DNA of 64,000 nt, taken from positions 657,001 through 721,000 of the forward strand of contig NZ_JAJNAY010000001.1 in the NCBI RefSeq assembly GCF_021010565.1, written 5' to 3'. The first letter of the stretch is position 1. Every line of letters begins with the position of its first letter. Under the pieces are notes generated by a model. That model was not told where the DNA came from. It ran no database searches and was given only the letters and a program-made list of their open reading frames with translations. Positions 8,925-18,290 of this stretch are shown here, piece by piece. The position numbers were made by a program, and so were the translations under genes. The stretch is from Chryseobacterium turcicum. GTDB lineage: Bacteria > Bacteroidota > Bacteroidia > Flavobacteriales > Weeksellaceae.

Positions 8925-10428
8925 AAATGGTAAAGTATTTGGTTTTCTTAATAATTTTTTTTTGTTTTATTTGCTCAAGAGTAAATGAACTTTTATAGAA
9001 TCCTTCTTTGTAATAACTTTGTTGGTTATCTACAGCAATAATATTAGTTTTTAATTTTTTTAAATCCGTTTTCCAGCTAGGATATTCTACATCCATTTCC
9101 CAAGATGCCCGATTATGAAATCTTGTATTGATGATGTCTAAAATAGGAGATCCAGGTAAAAAAATAATTTCTTTGTATTCTTTACTTATTTGCTGGGCTT
9201 CTAAAATGTAAAAATACTCATTTTCTGAAATAAGTAATCCTGATACCGATCTGATATTTTGTGTGAAAATGTGTTTTTGATTTAATAAGCTGTCTGATAA
9301 GTAGGTATATTTTATTCTATGGATGAAAAAAGTTGCTAATACCAGACCCCATAAGAATAAAAAGAAAATTTTTCTTTTTTCTATAAATTTATAAAGAAAA
9401 ATTAAAATAAAAAAAATAGGAGTGTTATATCCCCACGAAATTGAGGATGACCAAGCTAAAAATAAAATTAAAAAAATAAATTTATCCTTAGGTTCATATT
9501 TTAGAAATAACACGATGAGTATTAAAAATAATGAATGTATTCCTAAAAAAATACCTTCATTAAGAAATGGAAAAATAATAATGATGGGGAAAAGTATCAC
9601 TAAAAAGTATTCGACAGTTTTTCTGTTTATTTTTATAAAGTAAATTAAAATTAATGAGAAAATAAAGGCGAAGGTTAATTTTTTTTGCTCTAAAAAATAA
9701 ACAGCAATACTACTTTCATAAAAGTTTGAAGATGCAGATGAATTAAAAACCTGATTAAAAAAAAAATCAAAATTGTTTAAAATATCATAATGAAATAAAG
9801 AGAAAATTAGAAATAACGTTGTAAAAATGAAAGTTTTTAAGTCGCTTTTATTTAATAGCCTGTTATGATATAAATCTTTTATAATAATTAGGCTCATTAC
9901 AAAACCAAAAATAAAAAAAGATTGCTTTGTCAATGCTGCAAAGATTACAAAAATAAGAGCACTTAGATACCATTTTTTATTATAAAAAAACAGGGATAAA
10001 ACAGAAAAAAAAATTCCATCAATAGTATGCCATGGCATAATGGGAAAAGAATGAAGAAAACAAATAAGTAAGAATATGGTGACCTGAATATGTGAGTTTT
10101 TAAAAATAAGTCTTTGAATAATATGACAAATAATAAAACTTTCTATAATAACAAATATTCTAGAAATTAATATTAAAAAATCCGAATGATCAGGGATTAT
10201 TTTAAGTAAATAATCCCAAAAAAATAAACTAAAAAACGGCCTTATATAATCGAAATCTTTGTATATTTTTTGCCCTATTTTAATTCTCTCAATCATCGAA
10301 AGCTGGTAACCGAGATCAAACTGATTTATAGAATAAATAGATATAAAAACAAGATATAAACAAGATAAAAATAATAATAATATATTACTACAAGTTTTTT
10401 TAGGGAAATTGTATGGCAATATATTCAT
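8914..10428 (-). CDS. polytopic membrane protein, GT-C-like glycosyltransferase
   Basis: A 504-residue protein with about ten or more hydrophobic segments and a C-terminal soluble tail of about 100 residues. The first extracytoplasmic loop carries [19 protein letters not shown] followed by [19 protein letters not shown]. The acidic residues followed by a Tyr-Ile-Arg-Pro motif recall GT39/PMT-type enzymes, which use polyprenyl-phosphate sugars. The family placement is inference from topology and this loop. It lies inside the Fuc3NAc/Qui3NAc cassette, so it could transfer a lipid-linked sugar or help assemble the glycan. Codon use is very AT-rich, as in its neighbours. Confidence 0.7.
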   Translation of the reverse strand: MNILPYNFPKKTCSNILLLFLSCLYLVFISIYSINQFDLGYQLSMIERIKIGQKIYKDFDYIRPFFSLFFWDYLLKIIPDHSDFLILISRIFVIIESFIICHIIQRLIFKNSHIQVTIFLLICFLHSFPIMPWHTIDGIFFSVLSLFFYNKKWYLSALIFVIFAALTKQSFFIFGFVMSLIIIKDLYHNRLLNKSDLKTFIFTTLFLIFSLFHYDILNNFDFFFNQVFNSSASSNFYESSIAVYFLEQKKLTFAFIFSLILIYFIKINRKTVEYFLVILFPIIIIFPFLNEGIFLGIHSLFLILIVLFLKYEPKDKFIFLILFLAWSSSISWGYNTPIFFILIFLYKFIEKRKIFFLFLWGLVLATFFIHRIKYTYLSDSLLNQKHIFTQNIRSVSGLLISENEYFYILEAQQISKEYKEIIFLPGSPILDIINTRFHNRASWEMDVEYPSWKTDLKKLKTNIIAVDNQQSYYKEGFYKSSFTLEQIKQKKIIKKTKYFTIYGN

Positions 10429-10452
10429 AATAAATTAATGAAAATATGAATT

Positions 10453-10911
10453 TTAATGCTGAATTCTTTTTCGTGCAGGGTTACCAAACCAAATTTCTCC
10501 TTCTGGTATGTCTTTAGTTACTACACTTCCTGCTCCGATTATTACATTTTCGTGAAGAGTTATTCCTGGTAATATAGTTGAATTTGCTCCAATCGAAACT
10601 CCTTTTTTTATAATGGTTTTTAAAAGATTAAAATCTTTATTTTTTGAAACAGGATGTTTGTCATTAGTGAAAGTTACATTTGGGCCTATAAAAACATTAT
10701 CCTCAATTGTAATCCCATCCCAAATTTGAACTCCTGGTTTTATGGTTACATTATTTCCAATAATAACATCATTTTCAATAAAGACATTATAATTAATATT
10801 GCAATTTTCGCCAATTACTGCATTGCTAAGTATTACACAATATTGCCAGACCATAGTGCCATCTCCAATAGAATTAGTTAAAACTTCAGCGGTAGGATGT
10901 ATTTTTATCAT
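10453..10911 (-). CDS. fdtC: hexapeptide-repeat acetyltransferase, FdtC-like
   Basis: A 152-residue left-handed beta-helix acyltransferase with repeated [LIV]-G-x4 hexapeptides (for example [20 protein letters not shown] and [14 protein letters not shown]) and the usual C-terminal [10 protein letters not shown]. This architecture fits dTDP-3-amino-3,6-dideoxyhexose 3-N-acetyltransferases, using acetyl-CoA. With the FdtA- and FdtB-type genes of the same operon it would complete dTDP-Fuc3NAc or dTDP-Qui3NAc. The start overlaps the preceding GT61 gene by 4 bases. Assignment rests on context plus fold; other sugar O- or N-acetyltransferases share the fold. Confidence 0.82.
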   Translation of the reverse strand: MIKIHPTAEVLTNSIGDGTMVWQYCVILSNAVIGENCNINYNVFIENDVIIGNNVTIKPGVQIWDGITIEDNVFIGPNVTFTNDKHPVSKNKDFNLLKTIIKKGVSIGANSTILPGITLHENVIIGAGSVVTKDIPEGEIWFGNPARKRIQH

Positions 10912-12125
10912 AGAGTCAATAGTTTTTGTATTTGATCAGAAAAAATTTCAGGATCTAAGCTATAGTCTTCATGGAAATCCTCCGAAACTTGAGGGTAAAT
11001 GTAAAAAAACAAATCAAAATTCATATGTTTAGCCATTGTAGAATAAATTGAAAAGTCTCCCCATACAGAACTAAGCCAAGTTAAACCTTTTGCATTAGGT
11101 TTTGTAAATAAAATATTAGTCCATGCTGCACCACTTGGTCCAATAATGTAATCTGCATTATTCATCAAGAATATTTGTTCGTGTATATTTAGTTCTTCAA
11201 AAAAGACTTCTTCAAACCCATGATTTTTAGCTATTTTAGCTATTTCTTCTTCATTATATTTTCTAAACTCAGATTTTCTTGAAATAAAAACCTTTTCTAT
11301 AGGTTTTATATTTACCTTTTGATAATTAAGATTTTCGAAACTTGTTTTTCTTAAGTATTCCAATGAATCTTTTGAAAGCTTCGTAAAGCCCGACTCATAT
11401 TTTTCTCCGGGCATTATATTAGGAATCGTATAGTTAGGACTTGTTATATGCCACAGTTTGTCAAATTGATAATAATTTTCATGTCCAAGAAATAATATTT
11501 TATAATCTTTTAAAAAAAATAGTAATAACTCTTTCAGATTTTCTATTTCTTCAACTTTCTTATCTACTATAATTATTTTATTCTTGGAATCAGGTATGTA
11601 TTTAAAAAATTCAATTTTTGAAAGAATTTCTGTAAAAAAGTGATAGTAATTGAATGTGAAAATACCTCCCAAAAAAATTCCTTCAGTGCTGAAAGTGATT
11701 TTTTTATAGTTTTTCACCTTTGCTAGTGTTATGGAATGCTGAACAAGATTAGTTGTATTGTACACATATATAATTCTATTATCGCTATGCCATTTTTCAT
11801 AAAAAATTTTTCCTTTTTTTATTTCTAAAAAGTAAGTTGAATTAGGAATGCATAATATATCTTTAAGTACGAAAATTTCAACCGCATTTACATTGGTTTT
11901 TACTGAAACTTGAGGTTTTAAAAATGTTTTAGGTAAAAAAATATCTACATCTTCCGATTTTTTTACGATATATCTTTTGATGAAATATGAAGAATTAATT
12001 AAATTTAGAGGAATGAAATCTGTTACTAATCTCTTTGCTTTTCTAAAAAATGATTTTACATAGTATTTTTTTCTTAAAAATATAAGCTGCTTTTCTAAAT
12101 TTTCTATCTGTTCCCTATTGTCCAT
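10908..12125 (-). CDS. glycosyltransferase family 61 (DUF563)
   Basis: A 405-residue protein with the GT61 pattern: the central [15 protein letters not shown] motif (about residue 160) and the C-terminal [20 protein letters not shown] followed by [12 protein letters not shown]. Enzymes of this family use a GT-B fold and add pentoses or hexoses to glycans. The N-terminal 30 residues look coiled-coil ([20 protein letters not shown]). The gene starts within the end of the FdtA-type gene (11-base overlap) and ends overlapping the FdtC-type gene, showing a tight operon. Donor sugar unknown. Confidence 0.85.
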   Translation of the reverse strand: MDNREQIENLEKQLIFLRKKYYVKSFFRKAKRLVTDFIPLNLINSSYFIKRYIVKKSEDVDIFLPKTFLKPQVSVKTNVNAVEIFVLKDILCIPNSTYFLEIKKGKIFYEKWHSDNRIIYVYNTTNLVQHSITLAKVKNYKKITFSTEGIFLGGIFTFNYYHFFTEILSKIEFFKYIPDSKNKIIIVDKKVEEIENLKELLLFFLKDYKILFLGHENYYQFDKLWHITSPNYTIPNIMPGEKYESGFTKLSKDSLEYLRKTSFENLNYQKVNIKPIEKVFISRKSEFRKYNEEEIAKIAKNHGFEEVFFEELNIHEQIFLMNNADYIIGPSGAAWTNILFTKPNAKGLTWLSSVWGDFSIYSTMAKHMNFDLFFYIYPQVSEDFHEDYSLDPEIFSDQIQKLLTL

Positions 12126-12522
12126 ATTTTAAAAATTCAGAATAATCTCTAATGTAATCTTGTTCATCATATTCTATACTCGCAATACAGATCTGAACAG
12201 CATTATGGCTATACTTCATGTCTCTCCAACACATTTTTGGAATATAAAGACCTATATTTGGTTTATCCAATAAAAAAGTTTCTTTATCTCCATTGCGTAA
12301 TTCTGTAGTTACTTGTATTCTTCCAGCAACAGCTATAAGTATTTGTTGTAAATCAAAGTGGGAATGGCCACCTCTTTCCACTTCTTCAGGTGTATAATAG
12401 GTCCAATAAATTCTTTTAGGGACAAAAGGGAGGTTGTCATTTTCTGCAATAGAAATATAGCCTAAAGAAGATTCTCCAATCTTTGGAAATTCTATAAGAA
12501 AAGGTGATGTATAGTCTATCAT
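12115..12522 (-). CDS. fdtA: dTDP-sugar 3,4-ketoisomerase, FdtA/QdtA-type cupin
   Basis: A 135-residue cupin of the FdtA/WxcM C-terminal family that converts dTDP-4-keto-6-deoxyglucose to the 3-keto sugar. The family marks are RIYWTYYTPEEVERGGHSH (with the conserved His residues), LQQILIAVAGRIQV and IGLYIPKMCWRDMKYS. It feeds the FdtB-type aminotransferase at 7818-8924. FdtA and QdtA differ in C4 stereochemistry of the product, which cannot be read from the sequence by eye. The genes rmlA and rmlB that make the substrate are not in this window. It overlaps the upstream GT4 gene by 4 bases. Confidence 0.87.
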   Translation of the reverse strand: MIDYTSPFLIEFPKIGESSLGYISIAENDNLPFVPKRIYWTYYTPEEVERGGHSHFDLQQILIAVAGRIQVTTELRNGDKETFLLDKPNIGLYIPKMCWRDMKYSHNAVQICIASIEYDEQDYIRDYSEFLKYGQ

Positions 12523-13706
12523 ATAATTTCTTTATAATAGTTAATAGTTTCTGTTACCATTTTATCAATGCCAAAGTCAGATTCTATTAATTTTCGCGCA
12601 TTTAGTGATATTTTATTTTTTAAATCGTTATTTTCGAAAATAAGACCTATTTTTTGGTGAAAATTATTTTCGGTAGCAATTAATCCATTTTCGTAATTCT
12701 GTATGATTTCTTTGAAAGAGTCTATATCAGAGCATATTACAGGTTTTTGCATTGCCATTACTTCTAACAAAGATAAGCTAAAATTTTCACCTTTTGACGG
12801 AAAACAAACAATTTCTGCCTTGTTGATAAGTTGTAGGATATCTTCCCTATTTTTGTTACCATAGAAAATAATAGATTTTTTTATAGTTAAATAACTAATA
12901 TCTTGCTCAATAAGATTTTCATAGTGATTTGGATTTCCTATAAAATGTAATGTTGCATCGGGATAAATTTTTATTACTTTTAAAAAAGATTTAAGAAGAG
13001 TGTCTGCTCCTTTTTCGAATGATACATTTCCCAAATAGAAGATAGATTTAGAAATTTGTTTTATGTTTTGAAGAGGTTTATAGAACTTTTCATCGATACC
13101 ATTATAAATTAATTTTGTATTTTTTATTTCGAATGTATCCTTGTTTATTTTTTCATTATATTTTGAAATTGTTATAATGTTTTTTGACTTTTCAAGAGTC
13201 AATTTTTCACAAAATACACGACCTTTATGTACTTTTTTATAACCGAAATATTTCTCCAAAATTGTCCAAGAGCCATGACATCTTATCACAGAAGGTAAAC
13301 TATTGGGAATTGCTAAGGCTAAGCCTTCAAAGTCATGTGTTTCTATAATGTTAAAAGTGTAATTATTGTCTTTAATCCAACTTTTTATCCTTTTTGAAAT
13401 TATTTTTTTTTCAAATAAATAAATTTTATTGTGTAATTTTTCTAAAAAATTAAATTTGCCTGTAAATGATCTTAGCAATTCAAGGATAGGGTTTGCTTTG
13501 AAAATATCTTTTATTGAGTATATATTTATATCATGTTCTTTAATTTCAAAGTATTTTTTTGAAATTAAAAAAACATTTACTTCTATCCCTCTTTTTTTTA
13601 ACTCTAAAGAAAGATTTTTATAAAAAATTCCAGTTCCTCCAACTTTTGGGTTGAGGGAACATTGGTACTCTCTAGTTAAAATAAGTACTCTTTTGATTTC
13701 GTTCAT
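12519..13706 (-). CDS. glycosyltransferase family 4
   Basis: A 395-residue GT-B enzyme. The N-terminal half has the glycine-rich KVGGTGIFYKNLSLELKKRG loop. The C-terminal half has FYLGNVSFEKGADTLLKSF and the family E-x7-E signature PSKGENFSLSLLEVMAMQKP near residue 305. It is placed at the start of the tight run of overlapping genes and lies 4 bases from the upstream CgeB-like gene. Donor and acceptor unknown. Confidence 0.88.
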   Translation of the reverse strand: MNEIKRVLILTREYQCSLNPKVGGTGIFYKNLSLELKKRGIEVNVFLISKKYFEIKEHDINIYSIKDIFKANPILELLRSFTGKFNFLEKLHNKIYLFEKKIISKRIKSWIKDNNYTFNIIETHDFEGLALAIPNSLPSVIRCHGSWTILEKYFGYKKVHKGRVFCEKLTLEKSKNIITISKYNEKINKDTFEIKNTKLIYNGIDEKFYKPLQNIKQISKSIFYLGNVSFEKGADTLLKSFLKVIKIYPDATLHFIGNPNHYENLIEQDISYLTIKKSIIFYGNKNREDILQLINKAEIVCFPSKGENFSLSLLEVMAMQKPVICSDIDSFKEIIQNYENGLIATENNFHQKIGLIFENNDLKNKISLNARKLIESDFGIDKMVTETINYYKEII

Positions 13707-13710
13707 TTAA

Positions 13711-14685
13711 TTAGCTTAAATTAAAAACAGTATTTACCCAATTGTCTAAAGTGTATTTGTAATAAATATCTTCTGAAAGTTTCTGATAATCCGTTTCAAA
13801 AAAAGATTTTTCAATATTACTTAAATCATCATTCAGAATCAAGATGTTTTCTGGATTATAAAAATCGTAATTTTTAATGGTTTGATTATCTGTAATGAAT
13901 TTCTTCTCAAGTGCCATCGCTTCAAAAATACGGAAACTAAGCCCCATCTGATTATCACGTTGAAGATCAAGAATTACTTTCGTGTTTTTATATAGCTTAG
14001 GTAATGATTGCTGAGGAATATTTTTGGTTCTGAATTTAATAATATTCACATTTTTAGAATCTACAATCTGTGTAATCTTATTTTTCCAGCTTTTTTTTCC
14101 GGCAACAATGGTTTTAAAATGAATCTTCAAATTCTCAATCTGATTAATTAAAATATTAAGTTTCTGCAATCTCTGCGTATCATACGAAGTGATATAAAAA
14201 AGATCAAGATGTGGATTTTGCTGCTCAAAAGGGCAGTGTGTAAGATAATTATAATTGGTTATTTTTTTAAATCCATGCTCTTTTACATCTTCATCATCAA
14301 ATGAAAAAACAGTGTCAAAAAAATGTAAAATATGATTAGCTGGATTTCTAGACATGCTGTCGTATAAATAGGCAATATTTCGGTCAGTATATTTTCTTAT
14401 TACTTCATGCACACGTTCTTCTATACTTTCAGGATTGATAACTAAAATCTGATCCTGCTTTCCTATTTTCTTGAGAGAATCGATAATGAAATTCTGCCTT
14501 TTCTCATGTTTTAGGTTTTTTCCGATAAAAACTTTGCTCATGGCATTTTTGAACCTTGCTCCAAAATTTTTGTGCGTAAATGCTCCAATGTTGATGTGGT
14601 AGGCGTCTACGCCTTTCTCTTTCAGTTTATTTACGATATGTTCATCATAATGCCAAAAATCAAAACTGATTAAACAAATTTTCAT
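13711..14685 (-). CDS. CgeB-like GT-B glycosyltransferase
   Basis: A 324-residue protein that resembles the CgeB/glycosyl-transferase 1_2 group. The N-terminal MKICLISFDFWHYDEHIVN is a Rossmann start. The C-terminal domain has a weak GT4-type nucleotide site (QMGLSFRIFEAMALEKKFIT). It is likely the first gene of the leftward cluster: a TACTTTTG element at 14690-14697 (minus strand) lies 5 bases upstream of its ATG. That spacing would give a very short or absent leader. Substrate unknown. Confidence 0.78.
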   Translation of the reverse strand: MKICLISFDFWHYDEHIVNKLKEKGVDAYHINIGAFTHKNFGARFKNAMSKVFIGKNLKHEKRQNFIIDSLKKIGKQDQILVINPESIEERVHEVIRKYTDRNIAYLYDSMSRNPANHILHFFDTVFSFDDEDVKEHGFKKITNYNYLTHCPFEQQNPHLDLFYITSYDTQRLQKLNILINQIENLKIHFKTIVAGKKSWKNKITQIVDSKNVNIIKFRTKNIPQQSLPKLYKNTKVILDLQRDNQMGLSFRIFEAMALEKKFITDNQTIKNYDFYNPENILILNDDLSNIEKSFFETDYQKLSEDIYYKYTLDNWVNTVFNLS

Positions 14686-14719
14686 AAAACAAAAGTAAAG
14701 ATTTTAAAGTTTAAATTTC

Positions 14720-14727
14720 TAATTTTG
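14720..14727 (+). promoter_or_regulatory. probable -7 element for the rightward GT4 gene
   Basis: TAATTTTG matches TAnnTTTG and lies 20 bases before the ATG at 14748. It is back to back with a minus-strand TACTTTTG element at 14690-14697 serving the divergent gene. Confidence 0.45.
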
Positions 14728-14747
14728 GGGAAAAGCCCGTGTTTTTC

Positions 14748-15827
14748 ATGAAAAAGAATATCCTTATCGACGTTGAACGACTAAAATATCCTAAATCAGG
14801 AATTGCAAATGTTTGCATTTCATTAATAAGAGGGATAGACGAAAAAGTGTGCCATTTCAATTATACGCTTTTCGGGCCAGAGAAAAATATTCCTGCGACA
14901 CCATCTGATTTTAAGATTATTAACTGGAAGTTTTGGCATAAAAAAATTAAAATAAATACATCGGATTTCTCATTAATTCATGTAACACATCAGCTTTCAG
15001 ATTATTTTCATTCTAAAAAAAGTAATCAGAAAAAAGTGGTTACTTTACATGATTTGAATTTTCTTCATGATAAAAGTTCTGCCAGAAAAATTGAAAAATC
15101 CCGAAAACTGGTTCAAAAAAACATTGGAAATGCTGATGCCATAGTTTGTATTTCAGACTTTGTGAAAAATGACTTCCTTAAAAATAAGCATTTGTTTACT
15201 TTAAAAAAAGACGTAAAAGTCGAGACAATTTACAATGGATTGATTTTTCCTGAAAATGAAAAGTTTAGTTCTGAAAAAAAATATGAATTTATCGACAGAA
15301 AATTCATTCTGAATATCGGTGTTCTTTTTCCCAAAAAAAATCAGGAAGTTTTGCTCAATCTAATCATTGATAACGAAAGGGAGTTGGTTTTAATAACTTC
15401 TTCGGCAAAGTCTGAATACAAAGAAAAGCTTCTTGAGAAAGTTAAAAATTTAGGTTTAGAAAAAAGAGTTCATATTTTAGAAAATGTAGAGAATGACGAA
15501 AAATATTTTCTTCTTCAGCACTGTGAATCGTATTGTCATCCTTCATTGGCAGAAGGTTTTGGTATTCCTCCGGTTGAAGCAATGTTTTTTGGAAAGCCCA
15601 TCTTTCTAAGCAATTTAACCAGTCTTCCTGAAATTGGCGGTGATCTTGCTTTTTATTTTAATGATTTTACATCAGCTTCAATGAAGAAAGTATATGATGA
15701 AGGAATTGCAAAATTTAATGCAGATAATGAAAATTATATAGCAAAATTAAAGGAAAGAGCTTCAAAATTCAGTTATAAAAGCATGGCTGAATCTTATGAA
15801 CGGTTGTATGAAAATTTACTGAATTAA
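14748..15827 (+). CDS. glycosyltransferase family 4
   Basis: A 359-residue GT-B glycosyltransferase, the only rightward gene of the glycan region. The ATG at 14748 is preferred over an in-frame GTG at 14739. Visible are HVTHQLSDYF, the domain-2 start FILNIGVLFPKKNQEVLLNL, and the E-x7-E signature HPSLAEGFGIPPVEAMFFGK near residue 265. This set is typical of mannosyl- or glucosyl-transferases of LPS and exopolysaccharide loci. It is convergent with the deacetylase gene, whose stop overlaps its own by 4 bases. Confidence 0.88.
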   Translation: MKKNILIDVERLKYPKSGIANVCISLIRGIDEKVCHFNYTLFGPEKNIPATPSDFKIINWKFWHKKIKINTSDFSLIHVTHQLSDYFHSKKSNQKKVVTLHDLNFLHDKSSARKIEKSRKLVQKNIGNADAIVCISDFVKNDFLKNKHLFTLKKDVKVETIYNGLIFPENEKFSSEKKYEFIDRKFILNIGVLFPKKNQEVLLNLIIDNERELVLITSSAKSEYKEKLLEKVKNLGLEKRVHILENVENDEKYFLLQHCESYCHPSLAEGFGIPPVEAMFFGKPIFLSNLTSLPEIGGDLAFYFNDFTSASMKKVYDEGIAKFNADNENYIAKLKERASKFSYKSMAESYERLYENLLN

Positions 15828-16564
15828 AGCTTCGTTTTGCCAAACTTGAGCTTCCATTTGAATACTTTTAGCGAATCACCATATTTGATGTCGATACGAT
15901 TGACTTCAAATCTGTTTTTAAAAGGATAAGATGCTACATTGTTCCCGATTCTCATCGCAGAAATAATTCCAATGCTGTCGAGCATTTCGAAAAACTTTTT
16001 TTTGCGCTCTTTTTCTTTCGGAAATTTTCCATAGGGATAAGCAAGAACTTTTGTGAAGTTAATTTTCTGTTCTTCTAAAATTCTAATGTTTTTTAATAAA
16101 TCCTCTTCCGATTCTTCTAAGCTCATTTGAGCAAAATTCTTGTGAGAATGACTGTGTAAGGCAATTTCTACCAAATTAGAATCTAAAGATTTTATTTCAT
16201 CAAAATTCATATAAATGCGTTCGTTTTCATTTATGTTGTTCTGAATGAAGTAGGTAGGAATAAAGATAGTAGCTTTTAGTTGATGTTTTTTGAGTAATGG
16301 AATCAGATATTGTAAATTATTATAATATCCGTCATCGAAGGTTAAAATAATTTTATTTTCAATAGATTCTGAAGACTGCAAATCTTTGAAAAATACTGTT
16401 TTGAAATTATTTTTGATGTAAATTAACTGTTCCTCAAGATTCTCTACTGTTACAATCAGATCGTTTTTATAAGCAATTGATTGCGGTAAAACCTGATGAT
16501 ACATCAAAATTGGAATTCTTTTTTTTCGTGAAAATCCCAAAATCCGTTTTAAAAACTGAATCAT
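15824..16564 (-). CDS. polysaccharide deacetylase family protein (CE4)
   Basis: A 246-residue NodB-homology protein that would remove acetyl groups from a glycan or peptidoglycan-like substrate. It shows RIPILMYHQVLP, the catalytic-base motif ILTFDDGYYNN (near residue 75), the metal-binding HSHSHKNFAQ (near residue 140) and LAYPYGKFPKE. No signal peptide is obvious. It lies 3 bases after the GT2 gene upstream and is probably co-transcribed with it. Confidence 0.88.
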   Translation of the reverse strand: MIQFLKRILGFSRKKRIPILMYHQVLPQSIAYKNDLIVTVENLEEQLIYIKNNFKTVFFKDLQSSESIENKIILTFDDGYYNNLQYLIPLLKKHQLKATIFIPTYFIQNNINENERIYMNFDEIKSLDSNLVEIALHSHSHKNFAQMSLEESEEDLLKNIRILEEQKINFTKVLAYPYGKFPKEKERKKKFFEMLDSIGIISAMRIGNNVASYPFKNRFEVNRIDIKYGDSLKVFKWKLKFGKTKL

Positions 16565-16567
16565 GAT

Positions 16568-17323
16568 TTATTTGAATTTATGGATTTCGTGAAGCTTCTT
16601 ATATTTAAGAAAAGTGTAAAAAGCTGCTGTTGCTGCTGCATAATAGCCAACCAACCCGTCAAGAAAACCTAACCGTAAAAAATAAGATTTAAAGAACTGA
16701 AACATAGGTTTAAAGAGAATTTTAAAAATATTAGATTTTTTGCCATTCTTATACATTTTTTCAGCCATCATCGAGGTGTACTTATTAGACTTTTCGATGT
16801 GGTGATAAATGTCTTTGTAGGTGTAATGGTTGATTTTTCCTTTCAGTTTTCCTTTAGGTTCTGTCGTAATGAAGACTTCATGTACAATGTCTTCAGAATA
16901 TTTTCCGTACCCTTTTCTGAAAAGTCTTTCTCTTTTTATGTTTCCCCAACCTCCATATTTTAAGGTTTCTCCCAAGAAAATATTGTTGAATTCAGCGTCA
17001 TAAACATTGAATTCGGGTTGAGGTTCTGAAATTATTTTCTGAATTGAATTTTTTAACTCTTCATCAGGGATTTCATCAGAATCTAAAAACAAAATCCATT
17101 CTGAATTGCATTGTTCAATAGCAAAGTTTTTCTGTTTTCCAAAACCCAGAAATTTTTGCTGAATAAATTTTACTTTCGGAAATCTGGAACAAATCTCTTC
17201 TGTACAGTCTTTGGAAAAGCTGTCGACAATAATGACTTCGTCTGCTAAATCGTGAATTGCATTCAGATTTTTTTCGATTATTCTATCTTCGTTAAAAGTA
17301 ATTATTGCTACCGAAAGCTTCAT
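16568..17323 (-). CDS. glycosyltransferase family 2, WaaE/KdtX-like
   Basis: A 251-residue GT2 enzyme. The motifs VAIITFNEDRII, EVIIVDSFSKDCT and the metal-binding WILFLDSDEIPDEEL are typical of the WaaE/KdtX group that adds a hexose to the LPS core. The C-terminus has a conserved hydrophobic stretch (FFKSYFLRLGFLDGLVGYY) that probably sits at the membrane. It is a clear paralogue of the next gene (17393-18151). A TATTTTTG element lies at 17344-17351 on the minus strand. Confidence 0.87.
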   Translation of the reverse strand: MKLSVAIITFNEDRIIEKNLNAIHDLADEVIIVDSFSKDCTEEICSRFPKVKFIQQKFLGFGKQKNFAIEQCNSEWILFLDSDEIPDEELKNSIQKIISEPQPEFNVYDAEFNNIFLGETLKYGGWGNIKRERLFRKGYGKYSEDIVHEVFITTEPKGKLKGKINHYTYKDIYHHIEKSNKYTSMMAEKMYKNGKKSNIFKILFKPMFQFFKSYFLRLGFLDGLVGYYAAATAAFYTFLKYKKLHEIHKFK

Positions 17324-17392
17324 AGATTGATGACTTACTGCTGCAAAAATACAGTTTATTTTCAGAATTTTAAAGCTGAAAATAAATAATCG

Positions 17393-18151
17393 TTATGCGT
17401 ATTCTTCTTTTAAGAATTCGTACGTTTTAAAAGAGCTTAAAGCACTTAAATAGGAGAGTATTAACCCTTTTTTTCCGTCTAAAATACCTAGTTTTAGAAA
17501 GTACATTTTAAAGAAATTGAAAGCACTTTTTGATAATTGCTTAGCCATTTTATAGTGTACTCCTTTTTCATGCAAGTCTTTTGCTTTTAATTTTGAATAG
17601 TGAATGACCTTTTTGTAGTAAGCATCATAAGAGTCAAAAGAAAAATGAAGAAGATAGTTCTGTAAAGTCCCCGGATTGTCAACATTACTTAACCCTTCAT
17701 GTACTCTTTTATTTTCATCATAATGGGCCACTTCTTTTTTGAAGAGACGGATGTTTTTATCATTTTGAGTTCCTGAATAATTTACCTTCTTGCCCATGAA
17801 AAAGAATTTTCTTTTAAAAAAATATGCTTTTTGGGTAACAGGTTTTTTTATTTCTTTTAAAATTTCACTTTTTAATTTCGGAGTGATTCTTTCATCAGCG
17901 TCTAAAAAGAGAATCCAGTCGTTTTTTGCATATGAAATGCAGAGATTGCGCTGTTTGGTAAAATCTTCAAATTTATTTTGATAGAGTTTTACGTTGGGAT
18001 ATTTATTTTTTATAATGTCAACGGTTTTATCTGTGCTAAAAGAATCTAAAACAATGATTTCGTCGGCAAAGGAAACTGATTTTATAGCATCTTCAATATT
18101 TTTTTCTTCATTAAAAGTAATCAGCAAAGCGCTTATTTTCTGATGTTGCAT
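17393..18151 (-). CDS. glycosyltransferase family 2, WaaE/KdtX-like
   Basis: A 252-residue GT2 enzyme, start chosen at the ATG at 18151 (MQHQKISALLITFNEEKN); an in-frame ATG at 18193 would add 14 residues without family support. It carries EIIVLDSFSTDKT and WILFLDADERITPKL, and the same C-terminal pattern as its neighbour (FFKMYFLKLGILDGKKGL). The two look like an old tandem duplication. The putative role is in LPS core or other surface-glycan synthesis. Confidence 0.87.
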   Translation of the reverse strand: MQHQKISALLITFNEEKNIEDAIKSVSFADEIIVLDSFSTDKTVDIIKNKYPNVKLYQNKFEDFTKQRNLCISYAKNDWILFLDADERITPKLKSEILKEIKKPVTQKAYFFKRKFFFMGKKVNYSGTQNDKNIRLFKKEVAHYDENKRVHEGLSNVDNPGTLQNYLLHFSFDSYDAYYKKVIHYSKLKAKDLHEKGVHYKMAKQLSKSAFNFFKMYFLKLGILDGKKGLILSYLSALSSFKTYEFLKEEYA

Positions 18152-18227
18152 AGCATTCACATTATATAAAAATCTTAGATGAAAAATAAACACAAAAGTT
18201 AAACAATCGTTTGTTCTATTTTTTTAG

Positions 18228-18261
18228 ATAAAAAAATAACACTCTGATTTAGAGTGTTATT
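18228..18261 (-). terminator. intrinsic terminator after rocD
   Basis: An 11-bp perfect stem (AATAACACTCT at 18235-18245 with AGAGTGTTATT at 18251-18261) is followed on the minus strand by a T run. Confidence 0.85.
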
Positions 18262-18290
18262 CAATTGGAAATATTTTTAAATATTTGAAT

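Noticed and set aside
9422-9643. Rightward 73-codon open frame
   Set aside because: Antisense to the GT-C-like membrane gene; no support.
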